Shown here one piece after another: positions 1-8,133 of a stretch of 61,538 nucleotides of DNA (positions are counted from its first letter, which is position 1; every line of letters starts with the position of its first letter). The stretch is taken from the NCBI GenBank assembly GCA_017536475.1, contig JAFXHH010000008.1:1-61538 (forward strand), in the 5' to 3' direction. Under the pieces are notes generated by a model. It ran no database searches. It was not told the origin of the DNA and saw only the letters and a list, made by a program, of their open reading frames with translations. Origin of the DNA: Clostridia bacterium. Its GTDB lineage: Bacteria > Bacillota > Clostridia > Oscillospirales > CAG-272. The translations under genes were made by a program, and so were the position numbers.

Positions 1-1961
1 CCTTTCATTTCAAGGAGCTGGTCGTGGGTACCGCGCTCGATGATCTCGCCTTGCTCGAGCACCATGATCGCGTTACTGTTACGGACGGTGGAGAGGCGGT
101 GGGCGATAACGAACGTGGTTCTCGTTGCCATCAGTCTGTCCATGCCGTGCTCTATATGGCGCTCGGTTCGGGTATCGACCGAGCTGGTCGCCTCGTCAAG
201 CACGAGGATCGGAGCCTTGGAGAGCGCCGCGCGGGCAATATTGAGAAGCTGGCGCTGACCCTGTGAGAGATTCGAGCCGTCTCCCTCGAGCATAGTGTCG
301 TAGCCCTTTTCAAGTCGCATAATAAAGCTATGCGCGCTTGCGGTCTTTGCCGCCGCGATCACCTCGTCGTCGGTAGCGTCGGGTCTGCCGTAGCGGATGT
401 TTTCCATGACCGTTCCCGTAAAGAGATGGGTGTCCTGAAGCACCATCGCGATATTTGAACGGAGAGAATCGCGCTTGATGTCGTGAATGTCGACTCCGTC
501 GATGGTGATCTTACCAGACTCAATGTCGTAGAAGCGGCTGAGCAGGTTAGTGACAGTCGTCTTGCCTGCGCCCGTCGAGCCGACGAAGGCTATCTTCTGA
601 CCCGGATGAGCGTAGAGCGTGATATTTTTCAGTATCGTTTTATCGGGATTGTAGCCGAAGGTCACGTTCTCGAATACAACGTCGCCCTTCATATCGGGCA
701 TATCGATCGCGCTCTCGGAGTCGGGAGTCTCGGGATCCTCGTCCATTACCGCGAAAACGCGCTCCGCGCCCGCGAGGGCGGAGAAGATCGACGAGGTCTG
801 CTGGGAGATGTTGTTTATCGGCATACTGAACTGCTTGGAATACTGTGCGAAGAGCTGAAGTGCACCGGGGTCGAGTCTGCCCATTACCATGAGTATGCCG
901 CCGATGCCTATGGTGACCGAGTAGCTGATCATGCTCGTGTTGTGCATGATCGGACCCATAATGCCGCCGTAGAACTGCGCCTTCATCTGCTTATCGCGGA
1001 GATCCTCGTTGAGTGTCTCGAATTCCTCGCAGCAAACGTGCTCGTGGTTGAAGACCTTGACGACCTTCTGTCCCGAAACGGTCTCCTCGATGTAGCCGTT
1101 AGCCGCGCCGAGTGCCGCCTGCTGACCCGTGTAATATTTTCTCGATGCTCCCGCGATCTTTGCGCCGCCGATCGCGAAGAAGGGAACGAAGGCGACCGTG
1201 ATCAGAGTCAGCCAGGGGTTAGTCGTTATCATGAATACGAGAGTTCCGACAAGCGAGATAACGCCCGAGACTATGCTGGTCAGCGAGTTGTTGAGCATAA
1301 CGTCGATGTTGTCGACGTCGTTCGTAAATCTTGACATGACCTCGCCCGTGGGGTGAGTGTCGAAATAGCGGACTGGGAGCTTCTGCAGCTTCTTGAAAAG
1401 GTCGTTTCGGATCTTTTCGATCGAGTTCTGCGAGATCGTCAGCATAACTCTCGCCTGCAGATAGTGTGTGAGTATCGTAAATGCGTAGATGCAGACGAGG
1501 ATCATTATAGTCGCCGCGATATAGAACATTACCGCCGTCGCCTTTTCATTGAAACCGTCGCCGACGAGCTTGCCGATAAAGCCTACCGCACTATTTTTGA
1601 CCGAGCGTATTGCCGAGTCGAGAGCCTGATAGATCGGGCTGTTCAGCGTCTCTTGGTCGACCTCAAGACCTACGTATTCCGAAAGCTGATTTATGATAGG
1701 TCGGGTCATATAGCCGCCGACGAGAGATGCGACGGTATTGATCATCATGAAGATGAGCACTACAAATAATAGCACCTTATATTTGCCGACGTAGCCGAGA
1801 AGTCTGCCGATAGTCTTTTTTAGGTTCTTGGGCTTGCCGCCAGCACCTTTGGGGCCGCCTCTGCCGCCTCGGGGGCCGCCGCCCGGTCCACCGGGACCCT
1901 TTGCTCCGGGCTTGGACGAGCTGTGATACTGCTTCTGAAGTTCTTGTAGTGAGCGAGCCAT
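1..1961 (-). CDS. ABC exporter, membrane-ATPase subunit (3' end cut by window edge)
   Basis: Fused permease-ATPase of the multidrug/lipid exporter type; about 653 residues are visible and the frame is still open at base 1. A Gly/Pro-rich N-terminus (about residues 15-45) precedes the transmembrane domain. The nucleotide-binding domain has Walker A GSTGAGKTT, a Q-loop in VLQDTHLF, and Walker B LVLDEA with the catalytic Glu. The signature reads LSQGQ instead of LSGGQ. It starts two bases after the TGA of the upstream ABC gene, so the two are certainly co-transcribed and probably form a heterodimer. The altered signature complements the altered Walker B of the partner, as in heterodimeric exporters with one degenerate ATP site. 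The MarR gene upstream suggests drug-inducible expression. The substrate is unknown. Confidence 0.9.
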   Translation of the reverse strand, partial: MARSLQELQKQYHSSSKPGAKGPGGPGGGPRGGRGGPKGAGGKPKNLKKTIGRLLGYVGKYKVLLFVVLIFMMINTVASLVGGYMTRPIINQLSEYVGLEVDQETLNSPIYQALDSAIRSVKNSAVGFIGKLVGDGFNEKATAVMFYIAATIMILVCIYAFTILTHYLQARVMLTISQNSIEKIRNDLFKKLQKLPVRYFDTHPTGEVMSRFTNDVDNIDVMLNNSLTSIVSGVISLVGTLVFMITTNPWLTLITVAFVPFFAIGGAKIAGASRKYYTGQQAALGAANGYIEETVSGQKVVKVFNHEHVCCEEFETLNEDLRDKQMKAQFYGGIMGPIMHNTSMISYSVTIGIGGILMVMGRLDPGALQLFAQYSKQFSMPINNISQQTSSIFSALAGAERVFAVMDEDPETPDSESAIDMPDMKGDVVFENVTFGYNPDKTILKNITLYAHPGQKIAFVGSTGAGKTTVTNLLSRFYDIESGKITIDGVDIHDIKRDSLRSNIAMVLQDTHLFTGTVMENIRYGRPDATDDEVIAAAKTASAHSFIMRLEKGYDTMLEGDGSNLSQGQRQLLNIARAALSKAPILVLDEATSSVDTRTERHIEHGMDRLMATRTTFVIAHRLSTVRNSNAIMVLEQGEIIERGTHDQLLEMK

Positions 1962-1963
1962 TA

Positions 1964-3778
1964 TCAGTTACCGTCCTTTCCCGAGATCTGCGAGTTGAAT
2001 ATCTCCTGATACTCGACGTTGTTTTCCATAAGCTCAGCGTGAGTGCCGACTCCCGTTATTTTGCCGTCGTCCATAACGACTATCATATCGGCATCCTTGA
2101 CCGAGGAGATACGCTGGGCGATTATGATCTTGGTCGAAGCCGCAAGCTCCTCGCGGAAGGCGCGGCGGATCTGTGCCTCGGTAGCGGTATCGACCGCCGA
2201 GGTCGAGTCGTCGAGAATGATTATCTTGGGTTCTTTGAGCAGTGCGCGGGCAATACAAAGCCTCTGCTTCTGTCCGCCCGAGACGTTGACTCCGCCCTGA
2301 CCGAGCTCGGTCTGATATCCGAGGGTAAAGTTCTTGACGAATTTATCTGCCTGTGCGCTCTCTGCGGCGGCGAACATCTCCTCGTCGGTGGCGTTTTCGT
2401 TGCCCCAACGGAGATTTTCTTCGATCGTGCCCGAGAAGAGCACGTTCTTCTGGAGCACCATTCCAACTCCCTCGCGGAGATTGTAGAGAGTGTAATCCTT
2501 GACGTTTCTGCCGTCAACGAGCACCTCTCCCTCGTCGGTGTCGTAAAGACGGGGGATAAGGGAGACCAATGTGGTCTTTCCGCAGCCCGTAGAGCCGATA
2601 ATGCCCACGGTGCTGCCTGCCGCGATCTTCAGATCGATATTGGCAAGCACGGGCTCCTCGCTGTTCTTGTAGTAGCGGTAGGTGACGTTTCGAAATTCGA
2701 TCTCGCCCTTTTCGACGGTCATGCTGTCGTCGGCGTGCTCGCCGTCGACGATATCGATCTTTTCGTCGAGCACCTCGTTGATACGCTTGACGGATGCAAG
2801 TGCACGCGAGGAGAACATAAGCAGGAAGGTGACCATCATAAGCGACATCAAGATCTGGGATACGTAGTTTATAAAGGATGAAAGCTCACCGACGCCGAAC
2901 GAAGAGTTAACGCCGAAGCTGTCGAAGTTGTTGATAACGAGGATGCTACCGAACCAGATAACGAGACCCGTCGTGATATACATAAAGAAGCTCTGGACGG
3001 GCTGCATGAAGATCATATTCTTCATAGCGGACATGCCTGCGCCCTTGAGGTTTTTGTTCGAGCCTTCGAATTTTTCGGTCTCAAAATCCTCGCGGACGAA
3101 GGATTTTACCACGCGCACGTTAGTGATGTTTTCCTGAACCGTGGAGTTGAGCGCGTCGATCTTGGTCTGCATTTTCGAGAATCGGGGCATACCGCGAACG
3201 ATGATGAACGCCATTGAGATAAGAAGCAGGGGAATGGTGACCGCCATGATCACGGAGAGAGAGGGGCTGAGTTTGATCGCCATGATAACGCCGCCTATGA
3301 GCATACCGGGGGAACGGAGCATCATACGGAGCATCATATTGACGAACATCTGCACCTGAGTTACGTCGTTTGTAAGTCTTGTGATGAGCGATGCGGTCGA
3401 GAATTTGTCGATATTGGCAAAGCTGTAGCCCTGGACCTTTTTGAATAGGTCTGCGCGCAGGTCTGCGGCGAAGTTGACCGACGCTTTAGCGCCGAAGTAC
3501 GAGCCTCCGACGCCTCCGATCATCATGATCAGGGCGGTGCCGATCATTTTTACCATTACCCACAGGCTGCCCTCGTTTGTGAGAGTGCCCTTGACTGCGC
3601 CGTTGATGACCTCTGCGAGATACATCGGCATCAGGACCTCGCCGACGACCTCAATGATCATACAAAGCGGGCCCAAGATAAAGTAAAGCATATAGGGCTT
3701 TACGTATTTCATCCATCTTTTCATTTTTAGCTGGGGTTCCTTTCGTGAATTGCGTTTGCGGCTTTTATTCGCACTCAT
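1964..3778 (-). CDS. ABC exporter, membrane-ATPase subunit (heterodimer partner)
   Basis: 604-residue fused exporter half: transmembrane domain about residues 25-330, ATPase domain about 355-595. Walker A GSTGCGKTT is at 395-403, the signature is VSGGQ, and Walker B is IIILDDS, where Asp replaces the catalytic Glu. That change marks the degenerate site of heterodimeric exporters, and the neighbour at 1-1961 supplies the canonical Glu. The start overlaps the stop of the MarR gene by 14 bases. An internal ATG at 3724 (MKRWMKYV) has an AAAGGAA box 12 bases upstream and is an alternative start. Probably a drug or metabolite efflux pump in one operon with its regulator. Confidence 0.9.
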   Translation of the reverse strand: MSANKSRKRNSRKEPQLKMKRWMKYVKPYMLYFILGPLCMIIEVVGEVLMPMYLAEVINGAVKGTLTNEGSLWVMVKMIGTALIMMIGGVGGSYFGAKASVNFAADLRADLFKKVQGYSFANIDKFSTASLITRLTNDVTQVQMFVNMMLRMMLRSPGMLIGGVIMAIKLSPSLSVIMAVTIPLLLISMAFIIVRGMPRFSKMQTKIDALNSTVQENITNVRVVKSFVREDFETEKFEGSNKNLKGAGMSAMKNMIFMQPVQSFFMYITTGLVIWFGSILVINNFDSFGVNSSFGVGELSSFINYVSQILMSLMMVTFLLMFSSRALASVKRINEVLDEKIDIVDGEHADDSMTVEKGEIEFRNVTYRYYKNSEEPVLANIDLKIAAGSTVGIIGSTGCGKTTLVSLIPRLYDTDEGEVLVDGRNVKDYTLYNLREGVGMVLQKNVLFSGTIEENLRWGNENATDEEMFAAAESAQADKFVKNFTLGYQTELGQGGVNVSGGQKQRLCIARALLKEPKIIILDDSTSAVDTATEAQIRRAFREELAASTKIIIAQRISSVKDADMIVVMDDGKITGVGTHAELMENNVEYQEIFNSQISGKDGN

Positions 3779-4298
3779 CCTCTGCCGCGGAGGGAAGCGG
3801 TTCGATAGTCTTCAGATTTTCCTGTACTCTTTCAAGCAGACCTGCGAAGATCTCGAGCTCCTCGTCTGAAAATCCCTTGAAGGCTTGGCTGTCGACGTGT
3901 CGGAAGTATTTGCAGCTTTCGGAAACGACTTTTCTGCCAAGCTCTGTGATTTTGATCTCATTATATCGCGAGTCCGAGCGCTCGGAGCACTTTTCGCGCT
4001 TGATATATCCCTCGCTCTCGAGCTTTTTGAGCGAGACCGCAACTGCGGCGGGGCTGATCTCGAAGCATTTTGCAAGGTCCTTTTGAGATGGTGTTGTTTT
4101 GCATTTCGAGAGGTACATAAGCATTCTGTGCTGCCCTCGGTGTATGCCTGCGGCAGAGGAGTCGGGATCCATGCCGAGGCTGATCGCCCAGCGGTCGATC
4201 GCTCGGCGGTGCATGATGTTTGCCATTATGAAGGAGTGGACGCCGCGATGCTCGGCGTTCTCACGTGGCGATTGAGTTAATTCTTTGTTTTCTGACAA
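3765..4298 (-). CDS. MarR-family transcriptional regulator
   Basis: Winged-helix regulator of about 177 residues, with HTH sequence around PSQKDLAKCFEISPAAVAVS and wing residues in KKLESEGYIKREKCSERSDSR, both typical of MarR. I place the start at the TTG at 4298 because GAAAGGAAA lies just upstream; the frame also allows a TTG at 4331 with no ribosome site. It is the first gene of an operon with the two exporter halves, so it most likely represses them and itself. A clear promoter (4362-4389) with an inverted repeat at 4334-4356 lies directly upstream. The ligand is unknown. Confidence 0.88.
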   Translation of the reverse strand: MSENKELTQSPRENAEHRGVHSFIMANIMHRRAIDRWAISLGMDPDSSAAGIHRGQHRMLMYLSKCKTTPSQKDLAKCFEISPAAVAVSLKKLESEGYIKREKCSERSDSRYNEIKITELGRKVVSESCKYFRHVDSQAFKGFSDEELEIFAGLLERVQENLKTIEPLPSAAEDECE

Positions 4299-4333
4299 GA
4301 TGATTTTCCTTTCGGCAGTGTATTTTGACAAAA

Positions 4334-4356
4334 AGTTAACTTGTTAATCGTTAACT
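4334..4356. promoter_or_regulatory. Inverted repeat, probable MarR operator
   Basis: AGTTAAC and GTTAACT are exact inverted copies separated by 9 bases, just downstream of the -10 box over the likely transcription start. The placement fits autorepression by the adjacent MarR protein. This is inference from position and symmetry. Confidence 0.65.
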
Positions 4357-4361
4357 ATTTA

Positions 4362-4389
4362 ATTATATCACGAAGTGGGGAAAAGTCAA
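4362..4389 (-). promoter_or_regulatory. Promoter of the marR-ABC exporter operon
   Basis: On the minus strand TTGACT (4389-4384), a 16-base spacer and TATAAT (4367-4362). It reads into the MarR gene. Confidence 0.8.
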
Positions 4390-4520
4390 GTGAATTTTGT
4401 GTGAAAATTTGCGTTTTTCGCTTTTTTGATAAAAACACACGTAAACCGCGTGCGGTTTACTCTGCGAGTTTGCTACGCAAACTTCGGCTTGGCAAAAAGA
4501 TTTGAGTAACTGAATAAGGA

Positions 4521-4624
4521 GTGTTCATTTCTTTTCTGCAGCGGTGAGTGTTCATTCTTTTCTGCGGCGGTGAGTGTTCATTTCTTTTCTGCAGCGGTGA
4601 GTGTTCATTTCTTTTCTGCAGCGA
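4521..4624. repeat. 27-bp tandem repeat, about 4 copies
   Basis: The unit begins GTGTTCATTTCTTTTCTGCA and recurs at 4521, 4548 (one base shorter), 4574 and 4601. The last copy runs into the left arm of the large palindrome. It could be read as a short repetitive peptide on the minus strand, but nothing supports translation. Confidence 0.85.
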
Positions 4625-5215
4625 AAAGAAACGAACCAAAGAAACGCCGCTTAAGGGGGAGAGGGCTGATGATTCGGTAACAAAGCGCTTCGGTTTGGAA
4701 GATTAAAGCCCGAATCATTGCGCCATTCCCCCTTAAGAATCCCCCTATCCGCCTTCGGCACACTGTGTTTCCGAATTTGTAGCCGTGAGGTTGAACTTCC
4801 TGATGGGGCTCTTTTGTCCGTCTTGGATGAAAGCAATGCTTATTGCTCGCACACGCTTGTGCTTCGCAAGGGGAAAAGGAAACGGTGGAGCAAATTTGCT
4901 CTTACATTTAGCTTTTTTATAAATTCCCGTCCTCCAACCAAGCGAACGATTTCCTCGCCACCTTGCGAGCACAAGCGTGTGCGAGCAATAAAAAAGAGCG
5001 AACGCTTTGGAGGGACAAAAAACCCCATTGGCAGTTCAGCGCCTCGGCTGTAAGCATTGGATTTTGGATGCGCCCGAAGGGCAGGTGGGGGGTTCTTAGG
5101 GGGGAGGATGGCGAAATGATTCGGGCTTTAATCTTCCAAACCGAAGCGCTTTGTTACCGAATCATAAGTCCCTCCCGCCCTACGCGGCGCTCCTTTGGTT
5201 ACTTTCCTGTCGCTG
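4619..5215. repeat. Long imperfect palindrome (about 600 bp), noncoding
   Basis: The two halves are inverted copies over almost their whole length. Bases 4669-4718 and 5116-5165 are a perfect 50-bp inverted repeat. Outer arms near 4619-4652 and 5183-5215 and inner arms near 4847-4872 and 4963-4990 also pair with mismatches, and the centre is near 4917. No convincing gene lies inside. It fills the gap between the MarR promoter and the pfkA terminator and may be a relic of a mobile or rearranged element. Confidence 0.8.
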
Positions 5216-5257
5216 ATGACAGGAAAGTAACATCCCATCCGCACCAGTTACTTCAAA

Positions 5258-5292
5258 CAAAAAAGCGAGGAGCTTTGCAAAGCTCCTCGCGA
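5258..5292 (-). terminator. Terminator of pfkA
   Basis: A 13-bp perfect hairpin (GCGAGGAGCTTTG / CAAAGCTCCTCGC) just after the pfkA stop, followed on the minus strand by TTTTTTG. Confidence 0.85.
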
Positions 5293-5297
5293 AAATA

Positions 5298-6374
5298 TTA
5301 AACTCCGATATCGAAGGACAAACGGTAAAGTCTTTCCATCTTCGCCTGCTTATACGCACATTCCGACTTCATCTCGGCGATCGCGTCGGGGCTGAAGCGG
5401 TCAAGGTCTCCGTCCTTGAGTCTGCCCTTATACATTCTGTCAAGCACCAGCGCGTAGTTGATGTCTGCGGTGGTGATCCTACCCTCGTGAACGCACATTA
5501 CCACGTTGCTCTTGCCCTCAAGCAAGCAGCTTACCGCGTTTGCGCCCATCTGCGTTGCGGTGAGACGGTCACGGAGTGTGGGCGAGCCGCCGCGAACTAT
5601 GTGACCGAGTCGCGCAAACTTGGTCTCAATACCCGTCTGCTCCTCGAGCTTTCTTCCGAAAACCTCGCTGTATTTATGCTCGCGGTCGAGTGAAACACCC
5701 TCTGCGAACAAGCCTACCATACCTCTCTTGCCGCAGTCTCTTGCGTGCTTGAAGCGCGAGATCGCATACTCCTCGTCGAAGGGAACCTCGGGGATCGCGA
5801 TCGCGACCGCGCCCGAAGAAATGCCTGCGTAAAGTGCGATCATACCGCTGTCGCGTCCCATTACCTCAATGATATTGCATCTTGCGTGCGATTCGCAGGT
5901 CTCGCGGAGTGCGCCGACCATGTTGAGAACCGTGTTCATCGCGGTGTCGAAGCCGATGGTGTACTCGGTCGCGCTTATGTCATTGTCGATCGTGCAGGGG
6001 ATACCAATGGAGGGGATACCGTGATTGGTCAGGTCGGTCGCGCCGCGGAAGGTTCCGTCGCCGCCGAGTGCGATTACTGCATCTATCTGGTTCTCCTCGC
6101 AGGTCTTGACAGCCTTTGCCATACCCTCGGGAGTTGCAAACTCGGGGCAACGCGAGCTGTAGAGCATTGTGCCGCCGCGGGTGATTATATTGGATACGTC
6201 GCGGCTTCCAAGGGGACGAAGATCTCCGTTGATGAGTCCGTTGTATCCCTCGTTTATTCCAACTACCTCGATTCCCTCGGAGAGCGCCTTTCTGGTCACG
6301 GCGCGGATCGCCGCGTTCATACCGGGAGCGTCACCGCCCGAGGTCAATACGCCTATTTTTCTGAATTTTGCCAT
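5298..6374 (-). CDS. pfkA: 6-phosphofructokinase (ATP-dependent)
   Basis: Phosphorylates fructose 6-phosphate to fructose 1,6-bisphosphate in glycolysis. 358 residues, slightly longer than the usual 320. The ATP-loop motif SGGDAPGMNA is at 12-21, GGDGT at 104-108 (Gly rather than the Asp of PPi-dependent enzymes) and PCTIDND at 126-132 with the catalytic Asp. MGRDSG and RLGHIVRGG contribute to the sugar-phosphate site. Transcribed alone, with its own promoter at 6431-6459 and terminator at 5258-5292. Pyruvate kinase lies elsewhere in this window (57135). Confidence 0.96.
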   Translation of the reverse strand: MAKFRKIGVLTSGGDAPGMNAAIRAVTRKALSEGIEVVGINEGYNGLINGDLRPLGSRDVSNIITRGGTMLYSSRCPEFATPEGMAKAVKTCEENQIDAVIALGGDGTFRGATDLTNHGIPSIGIPCTIDNDISATEYTIGFDTAMNTVLNMVGALRETCESHARCNIIEVMGRDSGMIALYAGISSGAVAIAIPEVPFDEEYAISRFKHARDCGKRGMVGLFAEGVSLDREHKYSEVFGRKLEEQTGIETKFARLGHIVRGGSPTLRDRLTATQMGANAVSCLLEGKSNVVMCVHEGRITTADINYALVLDRMYKGRLKDGDLDRFSPDAIAEMKSECAYKQAKMERLYRLSFDIGV

Positions 6375-6430
6375 TTTATAAGATTCCTTTCGGATATATT
6401 TACGTTATCTGTCAGCCGAAGCCAAGGTAT

Positions 6431-6459
6431 ATTTTAATATATTTTTCGCATTAAATCAA
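6431..6459 (-). promoter_or_regulatory. Promoter of pfkA
   Basis: Minus-strand TTGATT (6459-6454), 17-base spacer, TAAAAT (6436-6431). Confidence 0.65.
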
Positions 6460-6526
6460 GAGCTTAACGAAAATTTATCAAAAATATTTTGCATATTTTT
6501 GCGAAAAAGTTGATTTTGCGGAGCGA

Positions 6527-7060
6527 TCAGCCCTTTTTCAGCATTTCTGCGAGCTTTTTTGCGGCGAAGATAGCGGTGCGAGTGCGTATTTCATCGCGGG
6601 AGAGCTGCCCGAAGCTGAGGCGGTAAACGACGGTGTCATCGGAGAATGAGATCCCAAGATAGACCGTGCCTACGCCGTCTTTTTCGTTGCCGCCCGTGGG
6701 TCCTGCAAATCCGGTTGCCGAGATTGCAAGATCGCTCTCAAAAAGCACTCGTGCACGCTCTGCCATCTCGCAGGCACACTCGGCGCTGACCTCGGTGTGC
6801 TCGGCTATCGTTTCTGCACTGACGCCGAGCTTATTTATCTTTATGTGATTCGTATAGGTTATCATACCGCCGACGAATACCGCGGACGCACCCGACACGT
6901 CGGTGAACATCTTTCCGATTAGTCCGCCCGTGCAGGATTCGGCGGTCGAAACGGTAAGGCCGCTATCGGAGAGCGCTTTTACTGCCAACACAAACGCGTC
7001 GTTATTTTCCGTAATAAAGAGATTGTCGAGCGTGAGGGCGTCTATTTTCGTCAGTTTCAT
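6527..7060 (-). CDS. pncC: Nicotinamide-nucleotide amidohydrolase, stand-alone CinA C-terminal domain
   Basis: 177 residues matching the CinA C-terminal domain alone, without the N-terminal MoaB-like domain of full CinA. Typical blocks are TAESCTGGLIGK near residue 38, GMITYTNHIK, and ATGFAGPTGG near 115. The family deamidates NMN to nicotinate mononucleotide in pyridine nucleotide recycling. It has its own promoter (7094-7122). NAD-linked genes elsewhere in the window (niaR, nnrD) are not adjacent. Confidence 0.9.
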   Translation of the reverse strand: MKLTKIDALTLDNLFITENNDAFVLAVKALSDSGLTVSTAESCTGGLIGKMFTDVSGASAVFVGGMITYTNHIKINKLGVSAETIAEHTEVSAECACEMAERARVLFESDLAISATGFAGPTGGNEKDGVGTVYLGISFSDDTVVYRLSFGQLSRDEIRTRTAIFAAKKLAEMLKKG

Positions 7061-7093
7061 AAGATCATCTCCGTTTCGCGTGGTGATAGATAT

Positions 7094-7122
7094 ATTGTAC
7101 CACTTTTTTTGCCGAAAGTAAA
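7094..7122 (-). promoter_or_regulatory. Promoter of pncC
   Basis: Minus-strand TTTACT (7122-7117), 17-base spacer, TACAAT (7099-7094). Confidence 0.6.
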
Positions 7123-7141
7123 TACAAAATTTTCAAAAGAC

Positions 7142-7170
7142 TTGATTCGTGCCGATTTTTATAGTATAAT
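7142..7170 (+). promoter_or_regulatory. Promoter of the radical SAM gene
   Basis: TTGATT (7142-7147), 17-base spacer, TATAAT (7165-7170). It is divergent from the pncC promoter. Confidence 0.7.
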
Positions 7171-7204
7171 TCAGTAGAAAGTCTATGCAAAGGAGGTGCA
7201 CGGA

Positions 7205-8098
7205 TTGAGCAAATGCAATATTTGTCCGAGAAAATGCGGAGTTGATCGCGCGTCGGGTGTTCTCGGAGTCTGCAATGCTCCCGAGGAGCTTTGGGTCGCA
7301 AAGACTATGCTTCACAAGTGGGAAGAGCCGTGTATCTCGGGAGAGCAGGGCGCGGGAACCGTCTTTTTTTCGGGCTGTAATCTGCACTGCGTTTATTGTC
7401 AGAACAGAGATATCAGCGGCGGCGCTTGCGGTCGTACTATGACTCCCGACGAGCTTGAAGCCGAAATATTTGATCTTGTTTCGCAGGGCGCGGAGTGCAT
7501 AGAATTCGTCACCCCGACGCACTATACCGTCGCGCTTGCTCGCGTGCTTGAGAGGATAAAGCCGAGGCTTACCGTTCCTGTCGTGTGGAACAGCGGAGGG
7601 TATGAATCGGTCGGCACCTTGCGTATGCTTGACGGTCTTGTTGACGTCTATATGCCCGATCTCAAGTATTTCGATCCCGCAGTCGCGGCGGCATATTCAA
7701 GCGCACCCGATTATTTCGAGCGATCGGTCGAGGCGATAGGAGAGATGATACGTCAGGTCGGTAAACCGATATTTGATGGGCGGGGAATGATGAAGGGCGG
7801 CGTGCTCGTCCGACATCTCGTTCTGCCCGGTCACCGCGCCGATTCGATCGAGGTGTTAAGGCAGCTTGCCGCAAAATACGGTGTGGACAGTGTCAGATTG
7901 AGCCTTATGAGCCAATACACGCCCGATTTTTATATCGAATCGGGGTGCTCGGGCGGGCTTAAAAATCTTTCCCGCCGCGTGACCTCGTTCGAATACGACA
8001 GCGTTATGAAGATTGCGCTGGAGCTTGGTTTTGAAGGCTATTTTCAGCAGATCTCGTCGGCGGATAAAAAATATACACCTGATTTCAAGCAAAAATAA
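7205..8098 (+). CDS. Radical SAM protein, PflX / pyruvate formate-lyase-activase-like
   Basis: About 297 residues. An N-terminal Cys cluster CNICPRKCGVDR is followed by the radical SAM motif GCNLHCVYCQN (C-x3-C-x2-C) binding the [4Fe-4S] cluster that cleaves S-adenosylmethionine. The order and length fit the PflX family, homologous to pyruvate formate-lyase activase but with unsettled targets. AAAGGAGG at 7189-7196 points to the TTG at 7205; an upstream GTG at 7196 lies inside that ribosome site and is unlikely. A single-gene unit with its own promoter and a shared terminator. No glycyl radical enzyme is adjacent. Confidence 0.85.
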   Translation: MSKCNICPRKCGVDRASGVLGVCNAPEELWVAKTMLHKWEEPCISGEQGAGTVFFSGCNLHCVYCQNRDISGGACGRTMTPDELEAEIFDLVSQGAECIEFVTPTHYTVALARVLERIKPRLTVPVVWNSGGYESVGTLRMLDGLVDVYMPDLKYFDPAVAAAYSSAPDYFERSVEAIGEMIRQVGKPIFDGRGMMKGGVLVRHLVLPGHRADSIEVLRQLAAKYGVDSVRLSLMSQYTPDFYIESGCSGGLKNLSRRVTSFEYDSVMKIALELGFEGYFQQISSADKKYTPDFKQK

Positions 8099-8133
8099 AT
8101 CGGCAGGGGATGTCCTCTGCCGATTTTTATTTA
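8099..8133. terminator. Bidirectional terminator
   Basis: Hairpin AATCGGCAG ... CTGCCGATT flanked by A and T runs, between two converging genes. Confidence 0.8.

Noticed and set aside
483..2881. Plus-strand open frames opposite the ABC exporter genes
   Set aside because: Both opposite-strand genes are complete ABC exporter halves with all motifs; the plus-strand frames have none.
4457..5301. Short open frames within the palindrome and tandem repeat
   Set aside because: Their peptides simply repeat the DNA repeat (for example QKRNEHS units) and have no ribosome site.
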